Position numbers and translations under genes: made by a program
Shown: positions 23,179 through 38,100 of the stretch, in pieces
How the letters are laid out: every line of letters starts with the position of its first letter
How positions within the stretch are numbered: position 1 is the first letter of the stretch
The notes under the pieces: model-generated
Told to the model about the DNA's origin: nothing
What the model saw: the letters and a program-made list of their open reading frames with translations, nothing else
The model's database searches: none
Source: Strix aluco
Taxonomy: Eukaryota; Chordata; Aves; Strigiformes; Strigidae
Length of the DNA stretch: 64,000 nucleotides
Assembly: GCF_031877795.1 (NCBI RefSeq)
Contig: NC_133934.1
Coordinates: forward strand, 105,340,610 to 105,404,609
Direction of reading: 5' to 3'

Positions 23179-26100
23179 TCAATAGGTTATCCCCAGAGAC
23201 TGCAGCAGGTGAAAGGTAGCACCCAAAGTCCAGCTTGTCTCTATGTTGTTCACTTTCTTTGTTAACTATAAAGGATGAAAAAGAAGTTGTTCCCAACAGT
23301 TCCCTAGATTCCTATGTTGCAGATGACAGCAACTACATGTAACAGCCCTGTAAAGACTCAGTAGATAATTAGCCAGAAAAATGAACTAATGCATGTTGAT
23401 GGATATAGAAATTGGAAAGCTGGCTTTGGATTTAACTGTTTTTCTCACCTGTAAGAGTGTGTTGTCCCTAAATCCAAAACCTTCCTTTAGTAAAGCAGTG
23501 ATGTAAGTGAGATCCATGCAGAGGAAAGGACTGGCTGAGTTGTACCTTTCCATGTTATCACAGACTAGAGAAGGGGGGAAAAAAAAAAAAAAAAAAAAGG
23601 TATTTCAGCAAAATAAGAGCTTTTATCCACATTGTACATTTGAACTGACCTGAAGCCTGAGCCCACTAAAGCAAACCACCCACGTCTATCAATGGGTACA
23701 TGTAACACATGGTACATGCTACACAGCTGTTCTGTCATGTTGGAGAATAAACTGTACAGTACTTCCAGTTTCTCTTAAGTCTGTTGTAAGTACATCTTTT
23801 ATTACAGCAACATAATCCACATAGCTCTTTTGAAGTCTGAATCTCTGTTCAATTGATAACTGTCTGGGGGTTGGCAGATTACTTAAGTCTTTCAAGAACA
23901 CAGCATCATTTGTTTTCCTTGTCTAGTCTTCAAGGATGGCTCCAGTAATGGACTCCACCTTCTAGGATGGCAGCTTCTTTTATTTTTTTCCAACCTCACA
24001 TGTCCAAGGACATGGAAGAGGCCATTGCCCAACCAACCACTCCCTCACTGCAGATAAGTCAAGATTCCACCGTATAGGTGACAGTGACTGGAAAATGGAT
24101 TTAAACTACGTGTCTTCTTCTAGATCTACTGTTACTGGCCTGTTCTACAAGCATCAAGAGCAGAGTTCACTTCTTTTTAGAAACTGATAGGCAGCATCCT
24201 CTTACTGAAATGAGAGAGAGGAGCATTAACTCAGGATCACAGAATTGATCTCTTGGTGCTCTGAAGCTGAATAAATGGTTTGATGGTGTTAGATAACATC
24301 TTAGCTGCATCTTTGGAAATAAGCTCTCAGTATCCAGGGGAAAAAAACCCAGCCAACCCACACTCAAACTTTAGAGCCTAATCCCCCTGTTCAAAACCAT
24401 CTGAGTTTCTAGGGAAATTAAATTTAATTGAAAAATCATTAGACTTTGGATCCTATTTTAGAAAAAAGTCAGTCCTGAACTAAATAATTAAGCATCTTCT
24501 TGTGAAAAATACAGTCTACTAAACATCATGAGGATGATCATGGTTCAAAGGTTATGTCTTGCTCTTGGCCATCAGTGGCATGGCAAGGTGGGAGCTCTTT
24601 TTTCACAGGGGGAGGTAAAAAACTAGAACAAGCATTCAGGAAAAAAATCGGCGGAGGAAAAGGAATGCAGAAGAAGCTACTCTCTCCCTCCATTTTGTTA
24701 GAAATTAAGAAGGATTTAAGGTGACAGACTTACAAGTCAGTGCTCTCCTAAACTCAGAGAGTTGCAGTTTGACAGAAGGAGCTCTTGATACAGTACATTC
24801 ACTTTCTTCTCTGCTGACATTTATGAACTATCTCCCTCCTCTCCAGAACAGAACTGCAAAGCCACTAACACTTTGTTTCCCCTCACTGCTCTATCAGTAC
24901 TTTCTTCAGCAACAGTTACAGGTGTTGGCTAATAAAAGGTAAGTAACATGACATGGAAGGTATAAAGTAAAGACTAAATAAACTTTCTTTTTTTGGTTAC
25001 GTCAAACTCACATTACATACTGCCTATACATCCATATTTTTGTTATTTCTCACCCACACCAGTTCCCCAGGTCTCATGACAATTACCTTCTTTGGCTTTT
25101 CTTTCAAAATCTCTCACTTCCAAAACACCTCCCTGTTCATAATCTGAAAAGGAAGAGGTGAGAAAACAACATGATAGACCTGAATGCACTTGAGTTCTAT
25201 ATCTAAGCTGACCCTATAGTGCAACTCTGATGCTGGGCTAGGAGTGAGATCTGTGTTGGTAACAGAAGACAGAGCTGCAAGTGTAACTGGAGCTCAGAGC
25301 ACAAGTCTCATCTGCTGAACTCTGAGCATCAAACTGCACTGCCGGATACATGTTCATTCCCTGGAGGCACTCTGTGTACTTCCTTTTTCTCAACAGCATT
25401 CCCTTTCCCTGCTCCCCATGGCTCCAGCCTCCAGAGTTCCTCTGTCTACCTTCTGGCTGACATGCTGACATGTAGTAGATTATCCCAAACCAATTTACCA
25501 ATTAGGTTGGTGTCAACTGCTCGATCATAGTAATAGGAGAAAGCATAGAAGGAACTTCCACGAATCTCATCTGGTTGGTGCAGTTTCCCTTTGACAACCT
25601 TGAGTACTTCCAAGTAGCAAGGCTTGAATCCTGTTTCTCCTGTCAGGACAAACACAGATGGGGTGAGCCAAAGAGGCATCTGCAGGAGATGGAAGAATCC
25701 GTGGCAACAGGATGAAAAAGGGAAGAAGCAGAGATTAAAGCATCAGAAGAGGTGAGAAGAGCTTCCATAATCCAGCACAGCACCTGCATGCAGGCAAGTG
25801 CTCTAAATCACCATCATCAGGTGGAACTAGTTAGAGCAGATCATAGCAATATCTGAAAGGTGTGCTGTGCAAACTAGTGTAGGTGCGTGAAAAGCTTCCT
25901 CCACGTCAGGCAAAACTCCCATTGTTATGTTCTGTGGTCCACAGAACCTCATTTACATTTGATACAACCCGCTAGATAAAACCTTACTTTCCCTGCCCAT
26001 CACACTGTAATTCTATGGATCTACTCCACACACACCAAATCTACAATTCGGCTCTCGTGTTCCCCACTGTAAAGCAAAGCAACATCAGTCACCAAAGGGG

Positions 26101-29100
26101 TCTGTTCTAGTTACTGATGGCAGCAGCTTCAGCCCTAATGCTGCACACAGAGGGTATCTTAAGAAATAGTTCCACAAGTGAGATACACTTTGGCCTACCA
26201 GTTATTGTACCCTAACATAGCCAGAGATTTTGCATTTAGCTCAGAGCCTCAGAAAAAGCTCTCTTATTTGCATAAATAACTCTTGACATTTCCTATAAAG
26301 GTAGCATTTGTAGTAAGAGATCACAGCCAGAGTACGGAGAGCACAGGCCAGCTATTCTTACAGCTTCAGATTTTTCTTTGGCTCTGTCAAAAATCCACAT
26401 CTATGACTGGACAGGTATCCTTCATAACCCAAGGTAGCTGATGGAGTATTTGCCAAGAAAAAGCTCAAATTCTGGAGACAAGACTTATCTTACAAAAAGG
26501 AACAAGTCCCCTTAGTTTACCTTCTTTGTTGCCACCATACCGGTATTTCACTCCCCCGAAGTGCCACTCTGCCTCAAGCTGCTTTGGCAAACAAGAACTG
26601 CGGAACATTTGTCCATCCACAGCTGGAATGAAACCAGAGGGAAGAGTCACAAAGGGTAAAATTTAACATAGTTACCGATCAATATGCAGAATCAGAAAAG
26701 GCTGAAAGATCTTCATTAAGGTCTTTATGCAAAAATATGGAAATTGGAATTGATGGATGCTGCACAAACTGATTATGAATTAAGGACCAGTCTCAGTCTG
26801 GAAAAGTTGTATCCATTTTGTCCTGCAAGCCGCAGAGCAGCTGGGCTTGTCACTTGTTAATGAGAGATAAATGGTACAAGGCATATCTGGATAATGGCTG
26901 TTCACCACAGAATACAAAAACCAAGACAGGTAATAAATTAAACACACAGATACACAAACCCTAACAAACAGCAGATAATCAAGAAACAAAGCAACTGAGC
27001 AATGAAGACAAAAACTCCTAAGACACTGATCAATGGCCACTACAGGATCCACTGAATGTACGCTTGAAGGCTTTAACCAGAAATACTGCAACTGATAAGA
27101 AGAAAATGTGATTATTGTGGCCAGCACAAGTCTCACAGGAAAAGCAAGTTTCTTACAGAATGGTTGGGGGGGATTGTGGGACTGCAGAATTTACTATGGG
27201 ATGTTTTGGGGAAGGCACAAAGGCAGGGAAAGGGGGAATCAAGGGATCAGGGAAGCACAAATGTGGGAAAATGGAGGGGATGATAAAAGGAGGAGATCAC
27301 AAGAAGGGAGCTGGTCAGTATGCTTTTCTGGCCGAGCCTTGTGACCAATCACTGCAGTCTGTTCTACCTTCTTCCTAAGACCTATTCCCAACTATTTTGG
27401 ATTTGAGTACATTCTAGTAATTAATACAAGTCCATCTAGCTGGCAAGTAAGAATCCAGAAGGTGGAAAGACCTCAGGTCCTGGCCAGACACTGGACAAAA
27501 GGCCCAGGGTCTGGGCATGAAGACTGAAAGGACTTAAGGTCTGGGTCAGAGACTGGAAAGACTCAGGAATGTGAGTATACATTCAGGTCAGTGAGTGAGA
27601 CTGTGTGTGATATGCTTGAGGACTTCAAGCTAGACTAGTCAGTGAATGCAACAGGAGGTCTGGGGAAACACAGTGGGCCAGGCAGATACCAGAGAGACCT
27701 ATAAAGCGGGTTTGGCCTAAGCAACAATCCTTAGGAAAAGAATCTATTTGTGCTGTTTGTGTTTCTGTGGACGCTTGTAAAGCTGTGAGTTTATAGCTGG
27801 CCATGTCTATATGGTGTTTGTATGTTCCCATGTGTGCATTTCTGGAATTTGCACTCAGTCTCACTGATGGCTGGACCTAGAAATAGGGAAAAGCAGCTGT
27901 CTCAAAAGACAACTCCTTAACAAGTGGTAGCCTGTTTCCAGAGAGATCTATACCAGTGAAAACATAGAAAAGCATGAGATACAGAAGTGAAGACATGGGA
28001 AATGGGCTGCTGACAGAAGACCATCTCTTCAGAAATCCTGGATGTTTTATCATATGAACATACCTTCCATATTCAAAGCTCCAAGCGTTGCTAGTCTGGC
28101 AGCTTTTAGTCCAAACCCCAAATAGCTGCAAACAACAAAGACAGACATTACAGTTTTAATTCTTGCACATCTAGTATGCTTCACCCATAGCCTCTTCCTA
28201 AATCCTGGAACACCCAAACCAAATTTCCTTCCTCTGCTTCCCACAAGTCTCCCCTCTATAAAACAGAGAGTTCCCTTTGCCAGAACAATTCCAAGTACCA
28301 AAAAAGTGACACAAACCCAAGAATTACAAAGAGCTGTAAAATGGGTAAATCTGAAACAGAGCTGATGTGACATTTCTACAAAACATTTATGAAAAGCAAA
28401 AATGCAGTCTTAAAAAACGAGGGAGAAAGAAGGGTCTGTGAGGAGTGCATGGGGAACAGGATGGCCATTCTTATGTCACACACATATAGACCATGTGCTC
28501 TTAGGGCAGAACTAATAGGAGAACTGCAGAACCTCCCACTAAATGGGAGCTGTGCCTTTGTGTGAAATGCACCTCTGACTCCACAAATTACCGCTATACT
28601 CATTACAAGCCAGGATGTCAACAATGTTTATGAGAACGTCATTACACGTTGCTGGCTTCAGCAACTCAGCTAGATTAAAAACCTGTTGGTCTTTCATTCC
28701 CACCTCTGCGTTTGGCTACTTATCCCTTTAGTCATGTCAATACAAACATTTACAGAATAATCAGAGTTAAACTAACCTCCAGCTCCCTCATTTTTTAGGA
28801 AATTCTTTTCAAGCCCAATTATTTAAAGTGGTCTAATGGACTGTATTGGTGAATACAGCAATCAGTTACATCAGTAAATGTAAGCAATAGGAGAGGACTA
28901 TTAAACCAGCTTTGCTGTCAGGTAAGCATATTCTGTAACTGACTGAGATGATAATCTTCATCCCATTAGTAACTGATTTAACTGACCGAGACCAACTCTC
29001 TATTATACGAAGTCAAGTGCTCACTGGACTGTAAGTCATGCAGGTGAACTCTCTGGATTTCACCGCAGCCATCTCAGAAACTTGTCAGCTTAACGTAGTA

Positions 29101-32100
29101 AGCGCAATTGTATTATTCCAGGCTAAGTATCCCCTCCAATTGCTTCAAGAATCTGTTGTGCTCCATGGTCTGTATCAGCTGCCTGTGGTTGTCTCTCTTT
29201 GGTTTACATCAGTCTAGGTTTTACTTTTCGTCCAGTTGCTAATGAGATGTGCCATTTCGAACTAAGAAGGAAAAAGTCTCAGGAAGGTCTTCTTTTCAAA
29301 TCTCTGACCAGGTTTAGTTCTGACTGCTGGCATGATATCCACCTTTCTGCTTGGTCCAGAATATTTGGCTTGAATCCAACACTAAGAATTCTTCTTAAAT
29401 ATAGTGACTCATAATGCTTCCTTTTCATTTGACAGACTGACTAATATTCCCTTGCAGTGATATTAACCATGATCCTGGAACGTTTCAACTCAACTAATGT
29501 CCTGTTCAACTAATGTTTTAAGCAGACAGAAAAACTAGTAAAAAAGTCATGGTCCCAACAGCTGGTAACAGGATGACATGGCCATTTGTGGTTAGCTCGG
29601 GGGCTGCAGAAAGACTGATTTCCCCAGCAGAGACAGCAGCCTTTTTGCTCCTCACCTGTGGGTATAGAGCTTGTAGGTGCTATTAAACATTTCAAATGAG
29701 GTAAGAAAATCCCCAGGGGTTTCCTTCAAAGTTTCCTAAAAGTTAAGTAAAAGAAGAAATCTTTTAGTTTCTATTATGCAATAAAGAATAACCAACTTTG
29801 ATGTAATATCACAGATATACCCATAGGGTTTACTGCACACTCATCTGATCTGCTTTGAAAACAAAAAACAGTTTTCCAGTGGTGCCCATTGCTATAATAT
29901 CTGCAGCTTTTAACACTGAGTTTATGTATATGCATCTTTGTGTAACTTCAATGTATATTAGGGAAGCACAACAGATCAGGACGAAAATACTTTCTAATTC
30001 AGGATACCTGAATTTTTCAGAGTACTTACGTGCTAGTCTATACAGAGACCCCATTGAAATCAGCTGCACTAGAAGCGCTATGAACTTTTGCAAGTCAGAC
30101 TAGATATCTCAGTTCAGGAACTCAGGGGAATTAAAAATGCAAAGTAAAGTACAGGCCACGTTTTCACCATGTTGAATGTCATGCTAATACTCAAGCAAAC
30201 ACTGTGAGCACTCACTCCCAGTCTTAGGGCTGCTTTACCTTCTGGTTTAAGTGCTTTCCAGGACACCTCTGAAATAACCTCTTGTCTCATCACCTCCAGT
30301 TTCCCTCCTTTCATAGTCTTGCCTCTGTGTGTACCTCTGCCCCACTGGTACTCAGTCCCTACCTTCTTGACAGACTAAATCCCATATTCTTGTAAATCTG
30401 AACCACTTTAGGGCTCATTTACTGTTCATTTGTTCCCAGTCCCTGAGATCTCAGTCCCAGTTTCTGTCTTTCCTCTGTTAGTAACCTCATTCTCCCATCC
30501 CGTCTTGGCCCTGTGCATTCATATCAGACAGTGTTACTCTGGGCCAAGGAGCAGAATCTCAGAGAGGACTGAAGCTGCAGAGTCCCTGTAGTTACCATTC
30601 AAATAACCAGACACAGCAAAAAACCACCAAACAGATCTGGAATTGTGAAGTCCTAGACAGAAGCCTGCTCAAAGCTGAAAGGCAGTGTTCAGCTTGAGCT
30701 TCTCCTGAAAAAGTACAAATTGAAATCTGTTTTGGACATCAGGTAGATTTTCATTGGAAAGGCAGTCACATCCCTGACCCAACACTCCCAGATCCTGCCA
30801 CATTTTGAGTTCTGCTCCTAAACCTTATATGACAAAAACTTTTAAAAAGGAGAGATCCTGAAAAAAAAAAAAAAAATTGGAGAAAACAACTGGCTTTTTT
30901 CATGCCTTACTTTCACAAAAATGTAGAAATCCTCACATCCCTCCCCAATGAGGCAGGCACCAGACAGACAATTTCATAATGACTCTGCTTTTCAGTTGCT
31001 TATAACTTTGGCAATACTATGAAAAGCATAACACTAATTTAAAAACAGGTCCATGCAGTTACCATTATATGTCCTCTATGTGCTTGTAATCTAGACTTCA
31101 TCAACAAATCTCTTATGATTACAGCATTTTGTTTAAAATGAATACAAGAGCAAATATGTGACTGCCTCAGATTGCAGGAATGGAAAAACCCCCTCTGCCA
31201 ATCAGAGGGAAATCCCTGCTAATACCATCAGATGGGGAAAACTCTTCAGAAACATACTCAGCTACGAATGTGCTGTTTTGTATGAACTTGACAATACAGG
31301 TGAGAAGCAGACATAGCATACAAGCAGGCAACGTGAACCTTAACTTCCACACTGCCCTGCTAATTCACACCATCGGTCCTGGTCAGTAGCAAACCCCCGA
31401 GGTCTCTTCCTGCAAGGCTCTAAGGAGACATTTGAATCCTGAGCTGCAGTTCAGCCTACTTCACAGTTCTATTTATGCTCCAAAACCCTGACATTCAACA
31501 CCCTTTCCTGTTGGTCCAGTGCCCACTTCAGCAGGTGTTATCAACACAAAACAGAGGGCAAGCCCAGAGTACTTGAGGCTTTGCTGAACAGGATAAGGTT
31601 GCACGTCATGTTTCAACATGACCCATCGTTGCAGAATTAAAATATCCTGATATGAAAACCATGTGCCAAACACCCCCTGAGAATCTCAATTTCTGTAAAC
31701 AAAAAATAATGTTAAACAAAGGACTCTTTCAGAAAGGGGGACAAAACCAACTTCACAATATCAAGGTGAAGAATGCTACACTGCCCTTCCAATACCCATA
31801 CTAATTTTCCCATGCAAACTATAGATTTGGGTCCCAGTTTAAACTGTTTCTAAAGAGCTACAGAATTCCTGACGAATCCAGCAGAGATAGACTGAGGGGC
31901 AGAGAGGGGAATTCTCAAAGAAAATGAAATTAGTAAGAAAACGAAGAGGGATTGGCTATGCTATTATAAAAGACGTTTGCCCCATGAGACACCCCTCTCC
32001 AAAATTTAGTGAGGATCTGCTATCAGACTGGAATGGAAAAAAAAAAAAAAAGAAAAAAGGTAACTCAGAGCAAACCCTAAATTTCTTGTAATATGCAAGA

Positions 32101-35100
32101 ATACACCCTGGAAATGTTGTACATTTATTGAATACAAAATAATTCTGCATTAATGAGGCTCTCCCAGCCTGGGTCTAGAAAACAAAAGCTGTTTCTCTTT
32201 GTTTTTACCCATTTGCTTTCTTTCTTTTTTCTTCCTTGTTATCCAGGCTCCTTTGTTTGCAAGTGCCTATCAGCCAAATGCTGATGTCAAAGGGAACAGA
32301 CATACAGATGATCTGTATACCACTGATGTTCTGCTTGTGCCAGTGCAGACAAAATGGTGTCAGAGAGCACAGCAGTGCTCAGGTCTCTCCACTGGCCCTG
32401 CAGTCCCAACCCACACACTTTTAACCAGTCCTCACCTCAAACCGTGGCAGGAATGTGATTTGGGTTGAGGCTCCTCCCAAGTCCAGAGTGCCAACAGTAT
32501 GCTGGTTCTGGCCAGACAGCTGCCCTGCAAACAACATCACGCTCAGAATAGCCCCAAGTGCAAAATATTGCATGCATGTTCAGGCAGCCACCCAGTTATC
32601 ACATTATCAGAGCAATACAGGAGGGCTAAGCTGGCCTTCAAAGACAGAAAACATCACAGAGAAAAGGTAGGCAAACAGAACATATTATGAAAAGATTCAC
32701 AGGACTTTCTTCCTTGATTCCAACTTCACCTCCAAAGAGACAAAAGCAGATAAATCTCTAGGCATCCAGCAAGAGACAAAGTTATCTCCTGCAGAAGACT
32801 GTCAGGGAGAGTACATAAATTCTGTTAGCACCATACAGATGGTCAAGTAGGAGAGGAAGGACAGTAAGAGCAGAACCAGCTATTATAATTTCTCTTCACC
32901 CAGAGCAGCTGGTTTGCTTGCTCATGTATCTACTAGAGTACTGATTTCCTTTTCTCTTCACTAGATTGCATTCCCAGAACTTCTTAGAGGCAGCAGGGCT
33001 AAAGCACCAGTGCATTCCATGTTACATCATTTCAGCTGCATAGTTCACACCGGGACGAAGAATATTGCAAAACCTTATTTCCCACCTTCTAACAGATCAG
33101 CAGTACCATGCCCCTACATATGTTACAGAAGCCAGCTTGCCAGTGCCTCCCAGTCCTGAGTAAATCCTGGCACCTTCTGGATTAAGATGCCTCCTTCTTA
33201 CTACACGTGTGTCTCACCCTCTGGAACACAGTCTGCCCAAGACAATCCACTGCTTTAGCACTGGTCCCGCAGCGGGGAGGAAAAGCAGGACATGGCAACC
33301 AAGGCAGAGGAACTTAGGGTGATCACCTCTGAGGAAGAGACTCAAGTTCATATTCAGAGAGAGAGTATACAGGATTAACTACCTGTCAAAAAGTTCACAG
33401 TGATCCAGGCTAAAATTCCTGCAAAGAGTGAAAAAGGAAAAGAAAAAAGTCACCACTGAATAATCCCACAACCTCCTGCCCACTCTTACCACCCCTCCAC
33501 ATGTTATTTATTTACCTGGAAATCATTACTAACTTAATGTAACCACCCCATACTTCAGAGATTAATTCAAACTTATAATTAAGTGATATGATCCATTACT
33601 GATGCATTAAAATCTCATAAACTGGGATAGGTAGAACCTTTGTAATATCCATGCACAGATCACGTCTGTTATCCAAACAACATACAAAGAAGTAATGAGC
33701 TGACACAAAGCACAAGTCTCCTTGGACGCTTCCCCCCTGCCCCCCAGCATTTCAATTCCTAATCTAAAATTGCATACACACCACTCTGTGTTTTAATCTT
33801 GTGGTTTCTGTAATTATGCTACAGACACAGCAGCAGCCAGTAAAACACAAACAACTCCTCTGACTCTAGCAGCTTGCTTGACGCTGGCATGATTCTCACC
33901 CAAACACAGGCAAACATGTGACAGTAGAAGAGGCGAGATTTTTAAATAAACCTTGGCAGGCTACACTGTGCTCTATTATACCTCATTGGTCCTGCTGCCT
34001 GTCAATACAACACTTCTCCCTAGTATACAATTCACCCATTAATCCTAGTGACATACTATGCACTGCACTGTACTTCATCGAATACTTGTATGTTACTTCT
34101 CTTTTTCTCTTGGCCCATATGGACAGATTTTGCTCTTTAATCTTCGTCCACTTATTAGTTGTTTAAGCGTCATGGTAATTCACCTTCCAAACTAGCAATA
34201 TATCTGCCATAACAAAGTGTTCAGAACTGAACGTAACATCACAGATGGCTCTTACCAGGCATCCATACAGGATTATTACCCGCCTATTCTCCAAGGTAGT
34301 ATGTCCGGATATGTATTAAAAATATTACAGTGGTCTATTCTGTACTGCAAAACCAGCAGTCACTCCAAACTCACAACATATTTCACCTTTTCTTGTATTT
34401 TACGTTACTTCGTTTGCTACTTCACTAGCTGCATTTTTCCAATCAGAATATTTTTTAAAAATTTATTATTATGTATTTTGTTATTTAATTTTTTAACACT
34501 TGGCAATCATCCTTCATTTTCCTCTAATATTCACAATGCTTCCAACCTTAACCCCAAAGTTGATGAGCTAATCATAATAGGTTATTTTTAATAGTGATAT
34601 TGCAGAATTTACTAGGCACTTTCCATAAGTTTCCTAGCTTGCTATATATCATCATGTAGCCTTTCAGAGGTGGACACCATCTTTTTTCTCCACCAGTTCC
34701 CAAGAGCAGGCTTCAGCTGATTAGCCTGCATACTTATTTCTGAGATAAGGTTCTCTTCTGGAACCTCAGCAGGTTTTGGTGAACCTTCATCTAGCTAACT
34801 TATCATAAAACTGTGTATCTGCATTTCTAGCTTAACAGCTGACGAAGCAATCAACTGATGCCTGCTAGGTGATGCCTGCAAGCAGTTGGTGCTAATTGCT
34901 GCAAGGGGCCTCAGACAAGAATGCACCCAAGGACATAATTTTTGCAACTGTGATGGGTACATTCTGGGGAGGGCAGAGAAACCAACAGACACCTGTGGTA
35001 GTCAAAGACAAGAAGGCTGAGAAACTTTACAGACAGAGCAATGAGCCAAGACAAGGCCTTATATGAAAAAAACCTGAGTTCATGGAAAGGACACTAGGAG

Positions 35101-38100
35101 ACACCTCTTCAACAACCACTAGGGACCACCACAGACCACTGAAAACCCCCATGGAAGCCCCTCAGAGACCCTTCCCCAAATTTTAGTACGCTTGTGCAAT
35201 GTATTAACATATGCATTAGATCCTTTGAAAATAGGTGTATACTTCTCAGAAATTACATGAACATTAATTTCTTTTATTGTATATAATAAGTGTGCTTTTG
35301 TCTTTCGGCATGCATGTTAGGTGGAATGATCCCCCATGCATCCAGTGCTGCAGCAAAGAATGCCTGCCTTCTAAAACTTCATATTAAGTCTTAGGGGGGT
35401 CTTTTGAGACCGAATTTACGGTAACAAACACCTCCTAGGCAAACCAGGGTTGACCTGTTTCAAACAGAGCTAGAAACTTTTTATTTTTTCCCCTCAGTTC
35501 AGTGACCATTTCTCTTTCCCTCTCATGTCCATAAGATATCTCCCTCCCTTCCCCCCACTCCTCTTCGCTTTCACTTTTTCCTTATTCCTTCAGGTATACA
35601 TACCTTCATAAGACCCATCCATGATGCTAACACTGTCCTCTGGAACAAGAAATGGTGATTCCTCAAAGACTTCTCTCACCTGAAGAAAGAAATAATTATT
35701 AGATTCCTTGGTCTTAAGAGTCTTGTTCTGCTCTGATGGTGACCGAGAGTTTTCTTTTTCACAGCAGTATAAGACAAGACAAGTGTGTGGAACAGACAAA
35801 ATAATTCTTCCTTCAAGGCCCAGGAAAGAAAGAAACAAGTATTGTAGGTCTCTCTCCCCATGACTTCTATCCATATCAAGACAGAGGATTTCAGGACCAT
35901 ACAAGAAAGTCCATAAAGTCTGTGAGTTGCATGCTATCATGGGATTACAGTCACTTTTCACAGCTGAAATTCTCTTATGCTAAATAGAATGGAGAACTGA
36001 GTAATGAAAGATGAAACCGGGAGAGCAATACTAGTGCATCCAAAAGATCTTAGTACATTACCTCTAAAAGCAGAGCTTGAGCTTTCTCCTCTGACAGCAA
36101 GCGCAGGCCAGCTGTGGCTTTTAACACTACTGGGGTCTTCTTCCAGAGATGAGGTGGCACAGCATCTATGGCCATGTCCAGCAATCTTTTGACGGATTCA
36201 GCACCCTAAAAGGAAAAAGATTATGTTTTTCTCATGGTTTCCTCCTACAGGTCATGAGAAAATAGGCCTCCCAATTCCCTCTCAACACTAGTGAGACCAG
36301 TATTCAGTAGCAGAAGATACCTCACCCACGCCCAAGACAGGGATAAAAACTGTGCTAGACATCTCATAAGAACCTTAGAGAGAATGTCTGCATTGGAAGG
36401 ATGAGTGTATTCAGATACATCTCAGGCGAGAGAAATGTCATTGTTTGTGGAAAGTATTTGCAAGGATGGAGGGAGGCGAGGGAACTGAGTATCTGACAAA
36501 ACTAGACATCTTGCAGTATGATGAAATTAAATGGTACCATTGCTGACTGAAGCTGCAAAGGTGAGGAGGAATGTCTGTAGATTTCACTAAATGCAATACA
36601 AGAATTCCAAGTGTGTCCATAGCAAGCAGTGTAATTAAAATGCCAGCTGGGGAATGGTTACCACACAAGGTACAGGCATCACTGCTGGGCTCTCAATTAT
36701 TTACACAGCTCTAATGATTAGTTTGGCATTAACAACAAACATTCTCCTGTGAAATATCTAGAAATTTCTTTCAGGGTGAATTCTTCTCCTCTCCTTCCCA
36801 ACAAACAATTTAGAGAAATAATGAGAGCTATTATCAAATTTTTAAAAAAATCCAGAAGCCATTCACTTTTCAATAAAGTTTCTCAGTCAAATTCCTGTAG
36901 CACTGAATGCAACTGAGCAAACTGAGAAACCCCAAACTCCCCGTATGGTAGCCCCCAACTCCAAGGCTGCTAAAGCACACAAGGTAGAGTATCTAACCTA
37001 TCATTTCTCTGGCACCAACTTTAGCTTGTGAAAGAGCTTTCTGTCAGCACAGGGGATCTAGAAAATGGCTGCTTACTTCAGGACTGGCCCTGTGTATCAC
37101 AACAGGATTATTTTAGTGCTCTCTGCTCTGTTACTCCTGATCCAATAGAGTAGCATGGAACAAGTGTACTGTGCATGAATTCACAACCACCCCCACTTGA
37201 AAATAAAGAGGATGGCACCTAACTTCAATTTCTTATTAAAATTATAAATGTGTATGTTCATTAATACATCTGATTGCGGAAATGGAACTGTCCAACTGTG
37301 TTTTGAAAAACTCCATATATAAACAAAACAAAAGTCCTGAGGCAGTAGAAGAGTAACTGCCTGTACCTATTACTACTCAGCTAAAACTGTAATCAAATAT
37401 TTGAACTGAGCATGACTGAAGTGAGTCTCACATATCACTGAGCATTGGCTTCCAAGCCATGATTCCAAAGACAACAGCAAAGAATCAGAACAAATTGTTG
37501 GAAGTCTGATGATAGAAGCAGAGAATACACTTAGAAAAATATTAAGGCCTGACTTAACCTGAGAAGTGGATCTTTATTCTTCCCTTTCTCCATAATGTAT
37601 TAACAAAAATTAACTTTTGTAGATCTGACTATACACACAGAAAAAGTAAACATTTTTAGGAGTCAGAGATATTAACCCTCTTTTGCTTGTCAGTGTAACA
37701 TGCCTAAAAAAGAAAATGCCCACAGTCTTAACCCCTTACTTCTAAACTAATCAAGACAAAATATGCCCATTTTGAACTGTAACCAGCACTGAAAATTTCA
37801 ACCAAAAGGAAGACCTGATAAAATTATTAGTAAATGAGATATGAGTATATATTTACTCATATTTGGGGTAGCTATAGGGGAAATAAACATCGAATATCAA
37901 TGCTGCTAGAGCAAAAAAATCACTTTGTCTTTGAAATTATCAAAGGCTAGTTATATACTGCATTTAAGCAATTAATTAAGCCATTGTTCCATTGATGAAA
38001 CATGTAAAACAACAGCTCCCATTTCACTGTGTAGAAATTAACTCACAAAAGTAGAGCAACAGGTTTAGAGAGCCAGCAGTAGAACCTTTACATTTTTTCT

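Noticed and set aside
23000..23296. 98-codon minus-strand frame at the end of ENTPD5
   Set aside because: Wrong frame. The true last ENTPD5 exon (23265-23179) overlaps it in another frame, with TTATAG acceptor and the family C-terminus [13 protein letters not shown].
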